Assembly (NCBI GenBank): GCA_023248665.1
Contig: JAHFEC010000043.1
Coordinates: 1,338 to 9,229 of the forward strand
From: Microcaldota archaeon
GTDB lineage: Archaea; Micrarchaeota; Micrarchaeia; Anstonellales; Anstonellaceae
Length of the DNA stretch: 7,892 bases
Direction of reading: 5' to 3'
This document shows positions 1 through 7,300 of the stretch, in pieces; positions within the stretch are counted from its first letter, which is position 1, and the number at the start of each line of letters is the position of its first letter. The notes below the pieces were generated by a model. That model did no database searches. It was not told the origin of the DNA and saw only the letters and a list, made by a program, of their open reading frames with translations. The translations under genes were made by a program, and so were the position numbers.

Positions 1-1238
1 TCGCAGTTGGGATTGTAGCCCGGCGCGCCCGGGATGGGCATCACCTGCGTCAGCTCCATGCTGACCTGCGGGTCGGCCCGGGGGCCTTTTCCATGCGTGT
101 CGAAATTGATGCTAAAAAGCCGCCCGCCGCCGAATGAGTTCGGGTCGTAGCCCGGCGGCGGCATGTTCTGCGCCCCGATCATGGAATAGAGCGCCCCGTG
201 GAAGAACACGTACATCATCGGGAAGACGATGTAGAATCCCAGCGCGAGGGCGATGAGCAGCCCGCCCGTCCGCCGCGTGAAGAACAGCGAGCGCATGAAT
301 ATTCCCAGCGTGAAGAAAATCGGGAAGAACGCCAGGTGCAGATACTCGAGGGCATACTGCTGGAACGCGATCACCATCATGTTCTTGATGGTGATGTCGA
401 TGAGGAAGCCCAGCGTCTCGACCGGCATGGCCAGGCCCGCAAACGGGGCGAGCGTGAGCGTGCCGGCCGGGTCGATCTGCCCGCTCGAGCGCTTGTCGAA
501 ATTGGCGAACATGGCGAGGATGGAATACTGGCGCAGCATGTCGGCCGCATGGCCTTGGGATGCGCTGAACAGGAACTGCAGATAATCCTCGGCCACCCGG
601 ATGTGGCAGGGCCGGTCCAGCTCCGGCGCCGGCTGGTGCGTGAGCGGATCCACCATCAGCCGGGCGCAGTCGGCGTTGACATACGCGCTCCACGCCATTC
701 CGCTCGAGCCGCCGAAGTCCTTGCCGGTGGCCGAACTCCACGGGCCCGCCGCCGGCAGGGTGGTCATGTAATAATCCAGCGCGCCGATCAGGCCGATGGC
801 CACGAGCATGATCAGCACCGAGAATCCGGCCTGCACGATCTCCTTCTTGGCCCACGTCTTGACCATGTCGTCGTTGATCGCATAGCCGTACATCAGCCCC
901 ACCGTGGCCATCGCCAGGCACAGCGCCACGCCCGCATACGCGAGCAGGGGGAATGCGTTGCTGCCACTGGGCCTCCAGAAATCGTAGAATTTCTGGCTGA
1001 TGAGGTTGCCCTGGTTCGGAACCGGCTGGCTCGCCGTGCAGCCGGCCAAGAAGAGGAAAAGGAAGGCAAAGAAGACGGCCAGAAGCGCCCGGCGAGGGAA
1101 GATAGGGCCGCACTCATTCGCGCCGGGGCTCGCCGTCGCCTCGCGTTTTTGCGTCCGGCCCGCGCCGGTCCCGCGCCCGCTCGCGCTCCCGTTCCGGCGG
1201 ACGCCGGCCGTTCTCGATTTTGTTTTTTCGTCTGCCAT
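1..1238 (-). CDS. Polytopic membrane protein A, third member of a paralogous triplet, 3' end cut by window
   Basis: 412 codons are visible, from ATG at 1238 to the window edge; the stop is outside. It is the only usable start: no in-frame ATG, GTG or TTG occurs in the first 50 codons after it. Residues 1-50 are hydrophilic, rich in R, K, G and S, and probably disordered. Then comes a lipoprotein-like signal (RR at 49-50, hydrophobic 51-63, lipobox LAGC with C67). Further TM segments lie near 97-120, 137-157, 299-320 and 326-346. The loop at 116-140 and the segment 306-340 match proteins B and C position for position (M116, A120, I121, K131, E133, S140; then G312, R316, R322, G325, I329, A330, Y336, F339, P340). 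The outer domain between the helix pairs carries C191 and C211. The tail after 350 is rich in Gly and Pro. Only 18 bases separate it from the B stop, so it is cotranscribed with B. Function unknown; a channel or inner-membrane part of a secretion-like complex is inference. Confidence 0.9.
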   Translation of the reverse strand, partial: MADEKTKSRTAGVRRNGSASGRGTGAGRTQKREATASPGANECGPIFPRRALLAVFFAFLFLFLAGCTASQPVPNQGNLISQKFYDFWRPSGSNAFPLLAYAGVALCLAMATVGLMYGYAINDDMVKTWAKKEIVQAGFSVLIMLVAIGLIGALDYYMTTLPAAGPWSSATGKDFGGSSGMAWSAYVNADCARLMVDPLTHQPAPELDRPCHIRVAEDYLQFLFSASQGHAADMLRQYSILAMFANFDKRSSGQIDPAGTLTLAPFAGLAMPVETLGFLIDITIKNMMVIAFQQYALEYLHLAFFPIFFTLGIFMRSLFFTRRTGGLLIALALGFYIVFPMMYVFFHGALYSMIGAQNMPPPGYDPNSFGGGRLFSINFDTHGKGPRADPQVSMELTQVMPIPGAPGYNPNC

Positions 1239-1256
1239 CTATTCAGCCCATCTTCT

Positions 1257-2396
1257 TCATTCCATCTTCTGCGAGAAGAATCTCAATGCGTTCCTTATGA
1301 ATGTCACGGTGATGATCATGCTCAGGGAGGGCAGGAACACCGACTGGAACACGATGTACGAGATGTTCTGCATCAGCCCGGTATGGGATACCTTCGCGTT
1401 CGTGAACGGGATGCGCGTGTCCAGGCCCAGCAAGTCCTGCGTCGCGCTCGGCACGAGCGCGCTGGACACGTCGAGGTAGAGCGTCCGGGAGCGGACCTGC
1501 TCGACGGCGCTGGGGCCTCCGTTCCCGCCTCCGCACATCGGATAGCCGAACTGGCCGTAATAGAGCTGGTTCATCACCTGTGCGTCGATGAGGTACGTGA
1601 ACGGGAACACGAAATAGAACCCGAACGCGCTGGCGATGAGGAACGAGCCCGCGTCCCGCGTCTGCGGGAAGACGCGCATCAGGATGCCGGCCGGCATGAT
1701 GAGGGTGAACGCGGCGGCGTGGATGATCTCGAGGCCGATGGCCTGTACGAACAGGCTCGACGTAAACGGCATGGTGAACGTCTGCAGCAGGTCCAGCGCG
1801 CGCTCCAGGATCTCGAAGCCCGGGAAGATGGGCGCCGACACGCCCCACGCGCCGGCATAGTGCCGCCCCCTCATGCCGGACAGGTATTGCGCGGCCATCT
1901 TCATGCCCTCCAGCTTGATGGCGTTGGTGCTCGAGAGGCAGATGACCTGGTCGACATATGCGTGCGCGGCGCCGAACATGCCGCCCGTGGTGCTGAAATT
2001 CTGGACTGCGTAGGCATCCACGATCCTGTCCACCGCGACCGCGCCCCCGAATATCGCAAGACCCCAGATCACGCTCACCACGGCCTGGTAAAGCTCGCTG
2101 CGCACGAGCGCCTGCCATTCGGCCTGCTTGATCGCCCCCGCCACCATGTAGATGCCGGCCAGCGCGGCCACCACCAGCGCCAGCCCCACCATCATCAGGT
2201 CGATGAGCGCGCCGTACTGGGTGGCCCCGTTGAACAGGCCGCCGGGGCCCTGCGGGATCCCGCCCGAGCCTTGGGCGGACAGGGCGCTGGCCATGAACAT
2301 CAGGAATACGAAGAGCGAGGTGTACACTAGCGACGGCCGGCCCAAGCCCGCCGGTTTCGGGCGGATTTTTGCGTTTCTTCCTTCCTTTTTGGCCAT
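1257..2396 (-). CDS. Polytopic membrane protein B, paralogue of A and C
   Basis: 379 residues if translation starts at ATG 2396 (MAKKEG). The same frame stays open upstream to a GTG at 2537 (426 residues), but that extension lies in A-rich low-complexity DNA and is almost all Lys, Gln and Arg, unlike the GC-rich codons of the gene, so I prefer 2396. No strong Shine-Dalgarno precedes it. A basic n-region (1-22) leads into a signal-like helix at 23-41 ending ALSAQG. Further TM segments are near 63-89, 103-122, 226-244, 250-270 and 346-366. Conserved loop 1 has M84, A88, I89, R99, E101, S108; conserved block 2 has G237, R241, R247, G250, I254, A255, Y261, F264, P265, all gap-free with A and C. 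C153 lies in the outer domain and C288 in a later Gly-rich outer loop. The last TM ends IITVTFIR and the protein stops 11 residues later, whereas C continues with a GGDPRIFGLSKLV tail. It sits between C and A in the same orientation. Function unknown; VirB6/TrbL-like is only a resemblance of plan. Confidence 0.9.
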   Translation of the reverse strand: MAKKEGRNAKIRPKPAGLGRPSLVYTSLFVFLMFMASALSAQGSGGIPQGPGGLFNGATQYGALIDLMMVGLALVVAALAGIYMVAGAIKQAEWQALVRSELYQAVVSVIWGLAIFGGAVAVDRIVDAYAVQNFSTTGGMFGAAHAYVDQVICLSSTNAIKLEGMKMAAQYLSGMRGRHYAGAWGVSAPIFPGFEILERALDLLQTFTMPFTSSLFVQAIGLEIIHAAAFTLIMPAGILMRVFPQTRDAGSFLIASAFGFYFVFPFTYLIDAQVMNQLYYGQFGYPMCGGGNGGPSAVEQVRSRTLYLDVSSALVPSATQDLLGLDTRIPFTNAKVSHTGLMQNISYIVFQSVFLPSLSMIITVTFIRNALRFFSQKME

Positions 2397-2420
2397 GTTC
2401 CACACTTTTTTGCAAGCTCG

Positions 2421-2610
2421 CTGTTGTTTTTGTCTTGTTTTTTGCGATTTTTCGTTTTTTCTTTTTTTCAATTTCATTTTTTCCATTTTCTTTTTTTTCG
2501 ATTTTTGTTTTGATTCTTGCTTTTTCGATTTTTGCACTCATATTCCTGTTTTGTTTTTTTGCTTTTGCGATTTTGTTTTGTTTTTTGCGATTTCTTCTTC
2601 TTTGTTTTCA
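2421..2610. repeat. Strongly strand-asymmetric low-complexity tract (T-rich on plus, A-rich on minus)
   Basis: By hand count about two thirds of the plus-strand bases are T and under a tenth are A, in a window that is otherwise GC-rich. Five imperfect units of the form T(n)-(G)CGA-T(n) occur, centred near 2445, 2500, 2527, 2569 and 2588; the spacing is irregular, so this is not a fixed-period tandem array. It fills nearly all of the 228-base gap between C and the preferred start of B. On the minus strand, which is the sense strand of the flanking genes, it is A-rich and would encode Lys-rich peptide in any frame. Read on the plus strand it resembles an archaeal oligo-T terminator, so it could stop antisense transcription. 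It is not a terminator for the minus-strand genes. Confidence 0.85.
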
Positions 2611-2611
2611 T
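2474..2611 (-). CDS. Possible small lysine-rich ORF or alternative N-terminus of B
   Basis: A 45-codon frame starts at ATG 2611, 13 bases after the C stop, with GAGGG about 10 bases upstream of it. The product would be extremely basic: 20 of 45 residues are Lys, with most others Asn, Gln, Arg, Ser and Thr, and one Cys (C26). It ends at a TGA (2474-2476) and is in a different frame from B. The A8 run at its codons 38-41 forms an in-frame A-AAA-AAA heptamer; a -1 shift there would enter exactly the B frame and give a fusion of about 451 residues. It may therefore be a real tiny gene, a programmed-frameshift leader of B, a broken N-terminus caused by a homopolymer error, or just an accident of A-rich DNA, in which stop codons are scarce. 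The last is quite possible. Confidence 0.25.
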   Translation of the reverse strand: MKTKKKKSQKTKQNRKSKKTKQEYECKNRKSKNQNKNRKKRKWKK

Positions 2612-2624
2612 GCCTGTTCTTCCC

Positions 2625-4298
2625 TCACACCAGCTTGCTCAGCCCGAATATCCTCGGGTCCCCGCCGATGGTCAGCGAGATGTCCCGAAAGAGGGTGATG
2701 GTGATGATGAGCGTGTTGACCAGAAACAGCAGGTTGAGGGCGAACCATTGCATGCTGGTGTGCAGCTCGTCGCTGAGCATGTTGAAGAGGTGCTCGGGCG
2801 GGATGGCCGCGCCGATGACCGGGAAGGCGGCCACCTGCACCTCGGTCCTGAGCATGTCCCGCAGGCGCTCGACGAACATGAACCCCAGCACCTTGATCTG
2901 GCGCGCCGGCTGCATGATGTTCATGTCGCCGGGCGAGCTTTCAGGGCCCGGCATGAGGGTTTCCCACCAGCTTCCCGGCTGCTGGTAGATGATGTTCCAC
3001 GCGCTGTTCAGGAAGTTCTCGATCTTCTCCCACAGGCTCAATTGCACGTCGGTCTGCATGGCGCCGTAGGCGTCGCGCACGCGCTGCTCGTAATGGCCCG
3101 CGCTCTCGTCCGCCAGCGGGATGATGCCCAGTATTTTCCCGTCCGTGGTCCGGCGGCTCCCGATCTGCATCAGGCTCTGGTAATTCGCCCAGCTCTGCAT
3201 CGAGGTCTTGGCCGGGGGCGCGGGATAGACAAGCCCGTATGTGTTGTAATTGATCCAGATGGTTATCGGGAAGATGAAATAGGCCACCAGCGCCAGCGCG
3301 ATGATGGTGGAGCCGGTCTTGCGCAAAAACGGCACGGCGCGGAAGCCCAGCCCCAGCGGCAGGAACACGGCCAGCGCCGTGGTGTGGAAGAACATCAGGA
3401 GCACTTTCTGGGCGAACAGCACGCCGATGCCCACGCCGATCAGGTCGGTGATGGTGATGGTGGCCTCGGAGATGGGGGTGAGGCCGGCATTGGGCGCGAA
3501 GTCGGCCGCGTTGCTCGACACCATGCCTTCCATGCCGTAGAAGTTGGTGCCGAAGGTGGAGATGGGCCCGAGCCAGAATTCGAGGGAGAAGAGGCTGATG
3601 TAGATATTGGTCAGGTGGGTGATCATGATGCCCTTGCTCTCGCCATCCCCGCTCCCGCCCCGGGGCCAGCTGCCCATCACGGTCTTGTCGAAGGTGAACG
3701 TCTTGCTGGCGGGGTCATAGTTCAGCGAATTTGCCAGGTTCTTTTCGACCTGTTCGCTCTTAGATTCGTCATACGCGTAATAATACGTGTCCGTGGAGCC
3801 GCCCAGCAGGTCGAAGCTGGGCATGCAGCCCAAAAACCAGTCCGCCTGCGCATAGAGAAGATTCTCGGGGTGGCCGGCGTCCTGCGGATACACTTTCTGG
3901 TTTTCGGAGCAATATCCGATGACATGGTATTGCGTCCCCGCGCCCGGCCCGATCCGGCTCTGCGAGACGGTCTGCGCGAAAGCCCCGAACGCCACCAGCG
4001 AGCCGAGGATGAACACCACCATAAGCGCGCTTACGAAGAATTCGCGCGCCTCGGCTTTCGCGTACGCCTTGGCGCTCTGCACGTTGAGGGCTTCGCCGAC
4101 CATGTAGACGACGGCGACGATGGCGCCGGCGATGGCCAGGCCGATGAGCACGAGCTCGTGCCAGTTCTGCACGAACATGCCGTTTTTGTCCACGGCCGGG
4201 ATCTTGTTCAGGTCCGGGCTGGTCGCCTGCGCAGGCAGAAATGCGGCGAGGACCATCAGGGCGAACAATGCGAGCATGGCAATTCTTGTCTTATTCAC
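2625..4298 (-). CDS. Polytopic membrane protein C, first and largest of the paralogous triplet
   Basis: 557 residues starting at GTG 4298, supported by GGTGG 7 bases upstream and a TATA element further out; M8 (ATG at 4277) is a less likely alternative because it would shorten the signal n-region and lose the ribosome site. A signal peptide covers 1-25 (cleavage after LPAQA). TM segments lie near 49-67, 87-107, about 287-319, 329-349 and 519-537; a weaker hydrophobic stretch is at 229-246. Loop 1 (M66, A70, L71, K81, E83, S90) and block 2 (G316, R320, R326, G329, I333, A334, Y340, F343, P344) align without gaps to A and B and carry the positive charges expected on the cytoplasmic side. The outer domain (108-228) is the largest of the three, with C130 and C158 and a Tyr-rich stretch at 172-176. 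A second hydrophilic region spans about 352-515. The C-terminus GGDPRIFGLSKLV is probably cytoplasmic. Promoter-proximal gene of the leftward unit. Function not recognised. Confidence 0.93.
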   Translation of the reverse strand: MNKTRIAMLALFALMVLAAFLPAQATSPDLNKIPAVDKNGMFVQNWHELVLIGLAIAGAIVAVVYMVGEALNVQSAKAYAKAEAREFFVSALMVVFILGSLVAFGAFAQTVSQSRIGPGAGTQYHVIGYCSENQKVYPQDAGHPENLLYAQADWFLGCMPSFDLLGGSTDTYYYAYDESKSEQVEKNLANSLNYDPASKTFTFDKTVMGSWPRGGSGDGESKGIMITHLTNIYISLFSLEFWLGPISTFGTNFYGMEGMVSSNAADFAPNAGLTPISEATITITDLIGVGIGVLFAQKVLLMFFHTTALAVFLPLGLGFRAVPFLRKTGSTIIALALVAYFIFPITIWINYNTYGLVYPAPPAKTSMQSWANYQSLMQIGSRRTTDGKILGIIPLADESAGHYEQRVRDAYGAMQTDVQLSLWEKIENFLNSAWNIIYQQPGSWWETLMPGPESSPGDMNIMQPARQIKVLGFMFVERLRDMLRTEVQVAAFPVIGAAIPPEHLFNMLSDELHTSMQWFALNLLFLVNTLIITITLFRDISLTIGGDPRIFGLSKLV

Positions 4299-4305
4299 TT
4301 AAGAG

Positions 4306-4310
4306 CCACC
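4306..4310 (-). promoter_or_regulatory. Ribosome-binding site of gene C
   Basis: GGTGG on the minus strand, 7 bases before the GTG start at 4298, matches the core of the archaeal anti-SD complement (GGTGA-like). It decides the GTG as start over the internal ATG at 4277. If transcription starts 26-27 bases from the TATA centre the site would lie at or partly beyond the 5' end, so the true start may be a few bases further upstream. Confidence 0.5.
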
Positions 4311-4330
4311 CGCGAATATGAAGTATCGAG

Positions 4331-4340
4331 TATTTTTAAA
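4331..4340 (-). promoter_or_regulatory. Archaeal-type TATA box for the C-B-A unit, possibly shared with D
   Basis: On the minus strand this reads TTTAAAAATA, close to the archaeal box A consensus. Its centre is about 37 bases from the C start codon; an initiation site 26-27 bases downstream would fall near 4308-4309, giving a leader of about 10 bases. The core TTTAAA is palindromic, and on the plus strand the same distance points to about 4362, almost exactly the D GTG at 4363, implying a leaderless D transcript. TBP can bind near-symmetric boxes in either direction, so a shared divergent promoter is plausible. No convincing BRE is visible in either direction. Confidence 0.55.
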
Positions 4341-4366
4341 CCACGGTGCGCAAAATCCAGCCGTGG
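4341..4366. repeat. Inverted repeat at the D start (possible operator)
   Basis: CCACGG (4341-4346) and CCGTGG (4361-4366) form a perfect 6-base inverted repeat with a 14-base spacer. The left arm abuts the TATA element and the right arm covers the GTG start codon of D. It lies in the shared divergent control region, so a dimeric regulator binding here would block D initiation and sit just upstream of the C promoter. A 6-base dyad can occur by chance in GC-rich DNA. Confidence 0.35.
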
Positions 4367-7300
4367 AAAAGGCCCGAAATTCCTGCCTATTGCTCTTCCT
4401 GTTAGCGGGCGGGCTCCTGCTGCTGGCATCTCCCGCGCTCCATGCCTCCCAGCCCCTGTCCAGCCCCGGCGCCAACACCCAGGTCTACCTCAACATTTCC
4501 CTCGTGAGCGCCTATGGTTCGGGCCTCGTGCCCGTTCCCTACATCCGCGCGCACGCCGTCACTTTTACGGAGCAGGTCAAATCCGGCAACCGGGCCGGCG
4601 ACACGGGCGATCAGGCCGCCGGCGATTTCGAGCAGACCCAAGCCCAGGACGTGCTGGACGGGACGTTCAGCTTCACCTTCGACGGCCAGCCGCTCGTGGA
4701 CAAGGACGGCAAGATCGTCTGCGACAAGGTCCGTCCCGCGGACCTGCACGGGCAGCCTTTCATCCCCGACCCGCGTTTCACCACTTCGTCCTCCAACGGC
4801 GTGCTCTATGCCGGAGACGCGGTGTGCGATAAGGCCTACTATGCCCTCAGTCCGTACCCCGCGAAGCCTCCCCTCCTCAAGCAGCCGGTCGAATTCCGCA
4901 ACTGGTACCGCCCGGCCATGTTCGCGGCCGAATTCACTCCGGCCGACCCGAGAATCCCGCCCGGCGTGGGCGTGGCCACCTTCTTCCCCGACAGTCCGGG
5001 CGCGCTCAACCTCTACGGCCTCTGGGGCCCGCTCTTCTCGCAGACCAGGATCATCGCCGCCTGCCTGCCGCTCGTCATCATCCTCGCCCTGCTCCTCTCG
5101 TCCATGATGTACATGGGCAAGGACCCCTTCTCGCTCTACGACATCACCGTGCCCCGCCTGCCGGCCACCAAGCGCGTGCGCATGAAATCGCCCACCATCC
5201 CCTACCACCTCGCGCTCAAGGGGCGCATGTCCACGGTCATCATCCGCAAGCACGAGAACATCATCCGCACCCAGCTCATCAACCTCTACAAGGCGGCCGG
5301 CCTGTACGACCACAAGACGAAAGCCGAAATCAAGGCGGCGCTCGCCATGGCTTTCCAGAATCGCCCCATCAGCGGCGGGCCCATGTCGTCGGCCGACCCG
5401 AAGTACCGCGAGGCGATGGCCAGGCTCAAGAAACTCGTGGATGAGGCCAAGGGAGACGACGCGCGCCGCGATATGGCCCGGCAGGCGATAAACAAATCCA
5501 TGGAGGTGCGCGAGGCGTTGCTGGCCGATTTGACGGCCACCGGAATCGCCCGCAGCGGCACGTCGGCCGACACCCTCACCAAGAAAGTGCAGCGCACCGT
5601 GGAATTCGTCGGACAAGTGGTGGGCAGCCCTCTGCGCCTCATCCCGAAAGTGCGCAAGGATCCGGACTCCAAGCTCGCCAAATTCGCCAGCTCGCCCTTC
5701 AACCTGATCAAGCTCCCCTACGCCGACCGCACGGGCCTCGTCATCGCCAACTTCCTGGGCAGCCGCTCCAACAGCATCCGCATGCGCCGCGACATTACCA
5801 AGACCGCGCTGGCCGAGCTGGGGCTCAAGAGCCGACTGCTCAAGCACACTTCGGCCTTCGCCCGCCAGAACGCATTCTTCAACAAGCGGCTCGCCGACAT
5901 CCCGGACATCGTGGCCGACATGCGCCAGAAGCTCTACATGCGCGGCATCGTGCTCAGCGACGAGATCCTGCGCAAGCTGGCAGAATCCATCGAGTTTCGG
6001 GACGCCAAAAACATCAAAAATAACATCTATGGTCAGAAGGTTATCAACGATTTCGTTTTCGACGAGCGCATGAAGGTGGGCATGGCGCTTGTCAAGAGAT
6101 TCGAGACGGAAGCCCGGCAAAAAGCCATGGGCGAGTTGGGCATCCGAGACGAAAGCGACCCCCGATTCAGCCAATTGAACCAGTGGGTCGTGCGCCAGTA
6201 CTTCCTGCAGAAACTCATCTCGCACATCGAGGCCCATAACATCAGCATCCTCGACACGTCCGGTCGGAAGCTCTCATGGTCGGAGACCTCCGAATTCATC
6301 GCCATGACCCGCAAGAATATGGCTGAGCTGAACCGCCTCATCGCCGAGGACCGCGCCGCGGGCGGCTCGATCCTTTTCGGCATGTTCCCGGACCATTCCA
6401 AATCCGACTTCATGAACCCCGCGGATGCGAACCAGCGCCTGCGCAAGATGGCCGACCTCTACGATTCCTTCGCCAATTTCGGGACCGATCAAACCGGCAC
6501 GCGCATCGTGCCGGTCATGCTGCTCGGCCGCGACCTCGCCGATACCTTCGGCCGGGTGGTGGATGCGCGCTTGCGGGCGGAAAAAGCCAGCCTCAAAGAA
6601 GAGGACCGCCTCGCCCACATCCGCCTGCTCATGGAGGGCGAGATGGCGCGCCGCCGGTTGTTCTCCTATCTGATCAGCGGCAAGCCGGTATATGATTCCG
6701 CCAATCCCGACACCCGGAACTCGCTCCTCACGCCTCTTGAAAAGGACGGCCCCAACAAGGGAAAAATCAGCCAAAAATGGCTCACGGAAGTCGCAGGCGC
6801 TATCGACCGCAATAAATTAGCCGGCGAGATGAACTTCCAGCTGCGCCAGGAATGGGCCAGCCGCAATTACCAGACCGGCTACACCTCCAATTACCAGTCG
6901 GGCGGCGGCCTGACCTATCTTTCCGAGCGCAACAAGATCGATTACATCCGCAAGACCTTCGCCCTCGAATTCGGCGTCTGGTTCAAAGGAGCGGATCAGG
7001 CTCTGCACCAGCGCCGCTTCGTGGGCGGCAGCGAGGACATCTTCACGCGCCCCCGCGCCGGGCTCGACCGCACCTTCTTCATCTACGAAAGCATGCGCGC
7101 GCTCGCCGAGCACTACGTCGGCTCGAGCATCGAGGGGGAGGGCGGGGCGCAGGCCATGAAGCGCTGGCGCGAGCGCGGTGTGCTCGGCGGAGATCTCCAG
7201 AAAGGCATATGGCTGGCAACAGGCGATCACGTGTTCATCCCGCTGGCGTCTCGTTATGTGCGGGACAATAATGGGATGGTCACCGCGGCCTTCGCTGACT

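Noticed and set aside
112..1113. 333-codon minus-strand frame overlapping gene A
   Set aside because: Same strand but wrong frame: it lacks hydrophobic helices, whereas the frame from ATG 1238 shows the signal, TMs and both family blocks.
198..2330. 710-codon plus-strand open frame
   Set aside because: Antisense to A and B; its product is Arg/His/Glu-rich with no TM or domain, and it crosses the A/B gene boundary. It is an artefact of high GC3 on the other strand.
1243..2541. 432-codon minus-strand frame overlapping gene B
   Set aside because: Out of frame with the TM-bearing B frame; beyond the A-rich start its product is Arg/His/Pro-rich without membrane segments. It shares only the Lys-rich accident of the A-rich tract.
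2421..2610. T-rich tract as the transcription terminator of gene C
   Set aside because: Archaeal terminators are T-rich on the sense strand; here the sense (minus) strand is A-rich, so it cannot terminate C in that way.
4320..4333. Short direct repeat GAAGTAT/CGAGTAT next to the TATA element
   Set aside because: Only 5 of 7 positions agree and the length is too short to separate from chance in AT-rich promoter DNA.
2517..4832. 771-codon plus-strand open frame spanning C and the start of D
   Set aside because: Antisense to C and then out of frame with D, crossing the promoter region; composition is reverse-codon-like. C has clear signal, TM and paralogue blocks.
4402..6237. 611-codon minus-strand open frame with a protein-like length
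   Set aside because: It is exactly antisense to gene D. D has a signal peptide, a TM and normal GC3 codon use across the same DNA; the antisense product is an E/V/G/H-rich composition typical of reverse reading of GC-biased codons.
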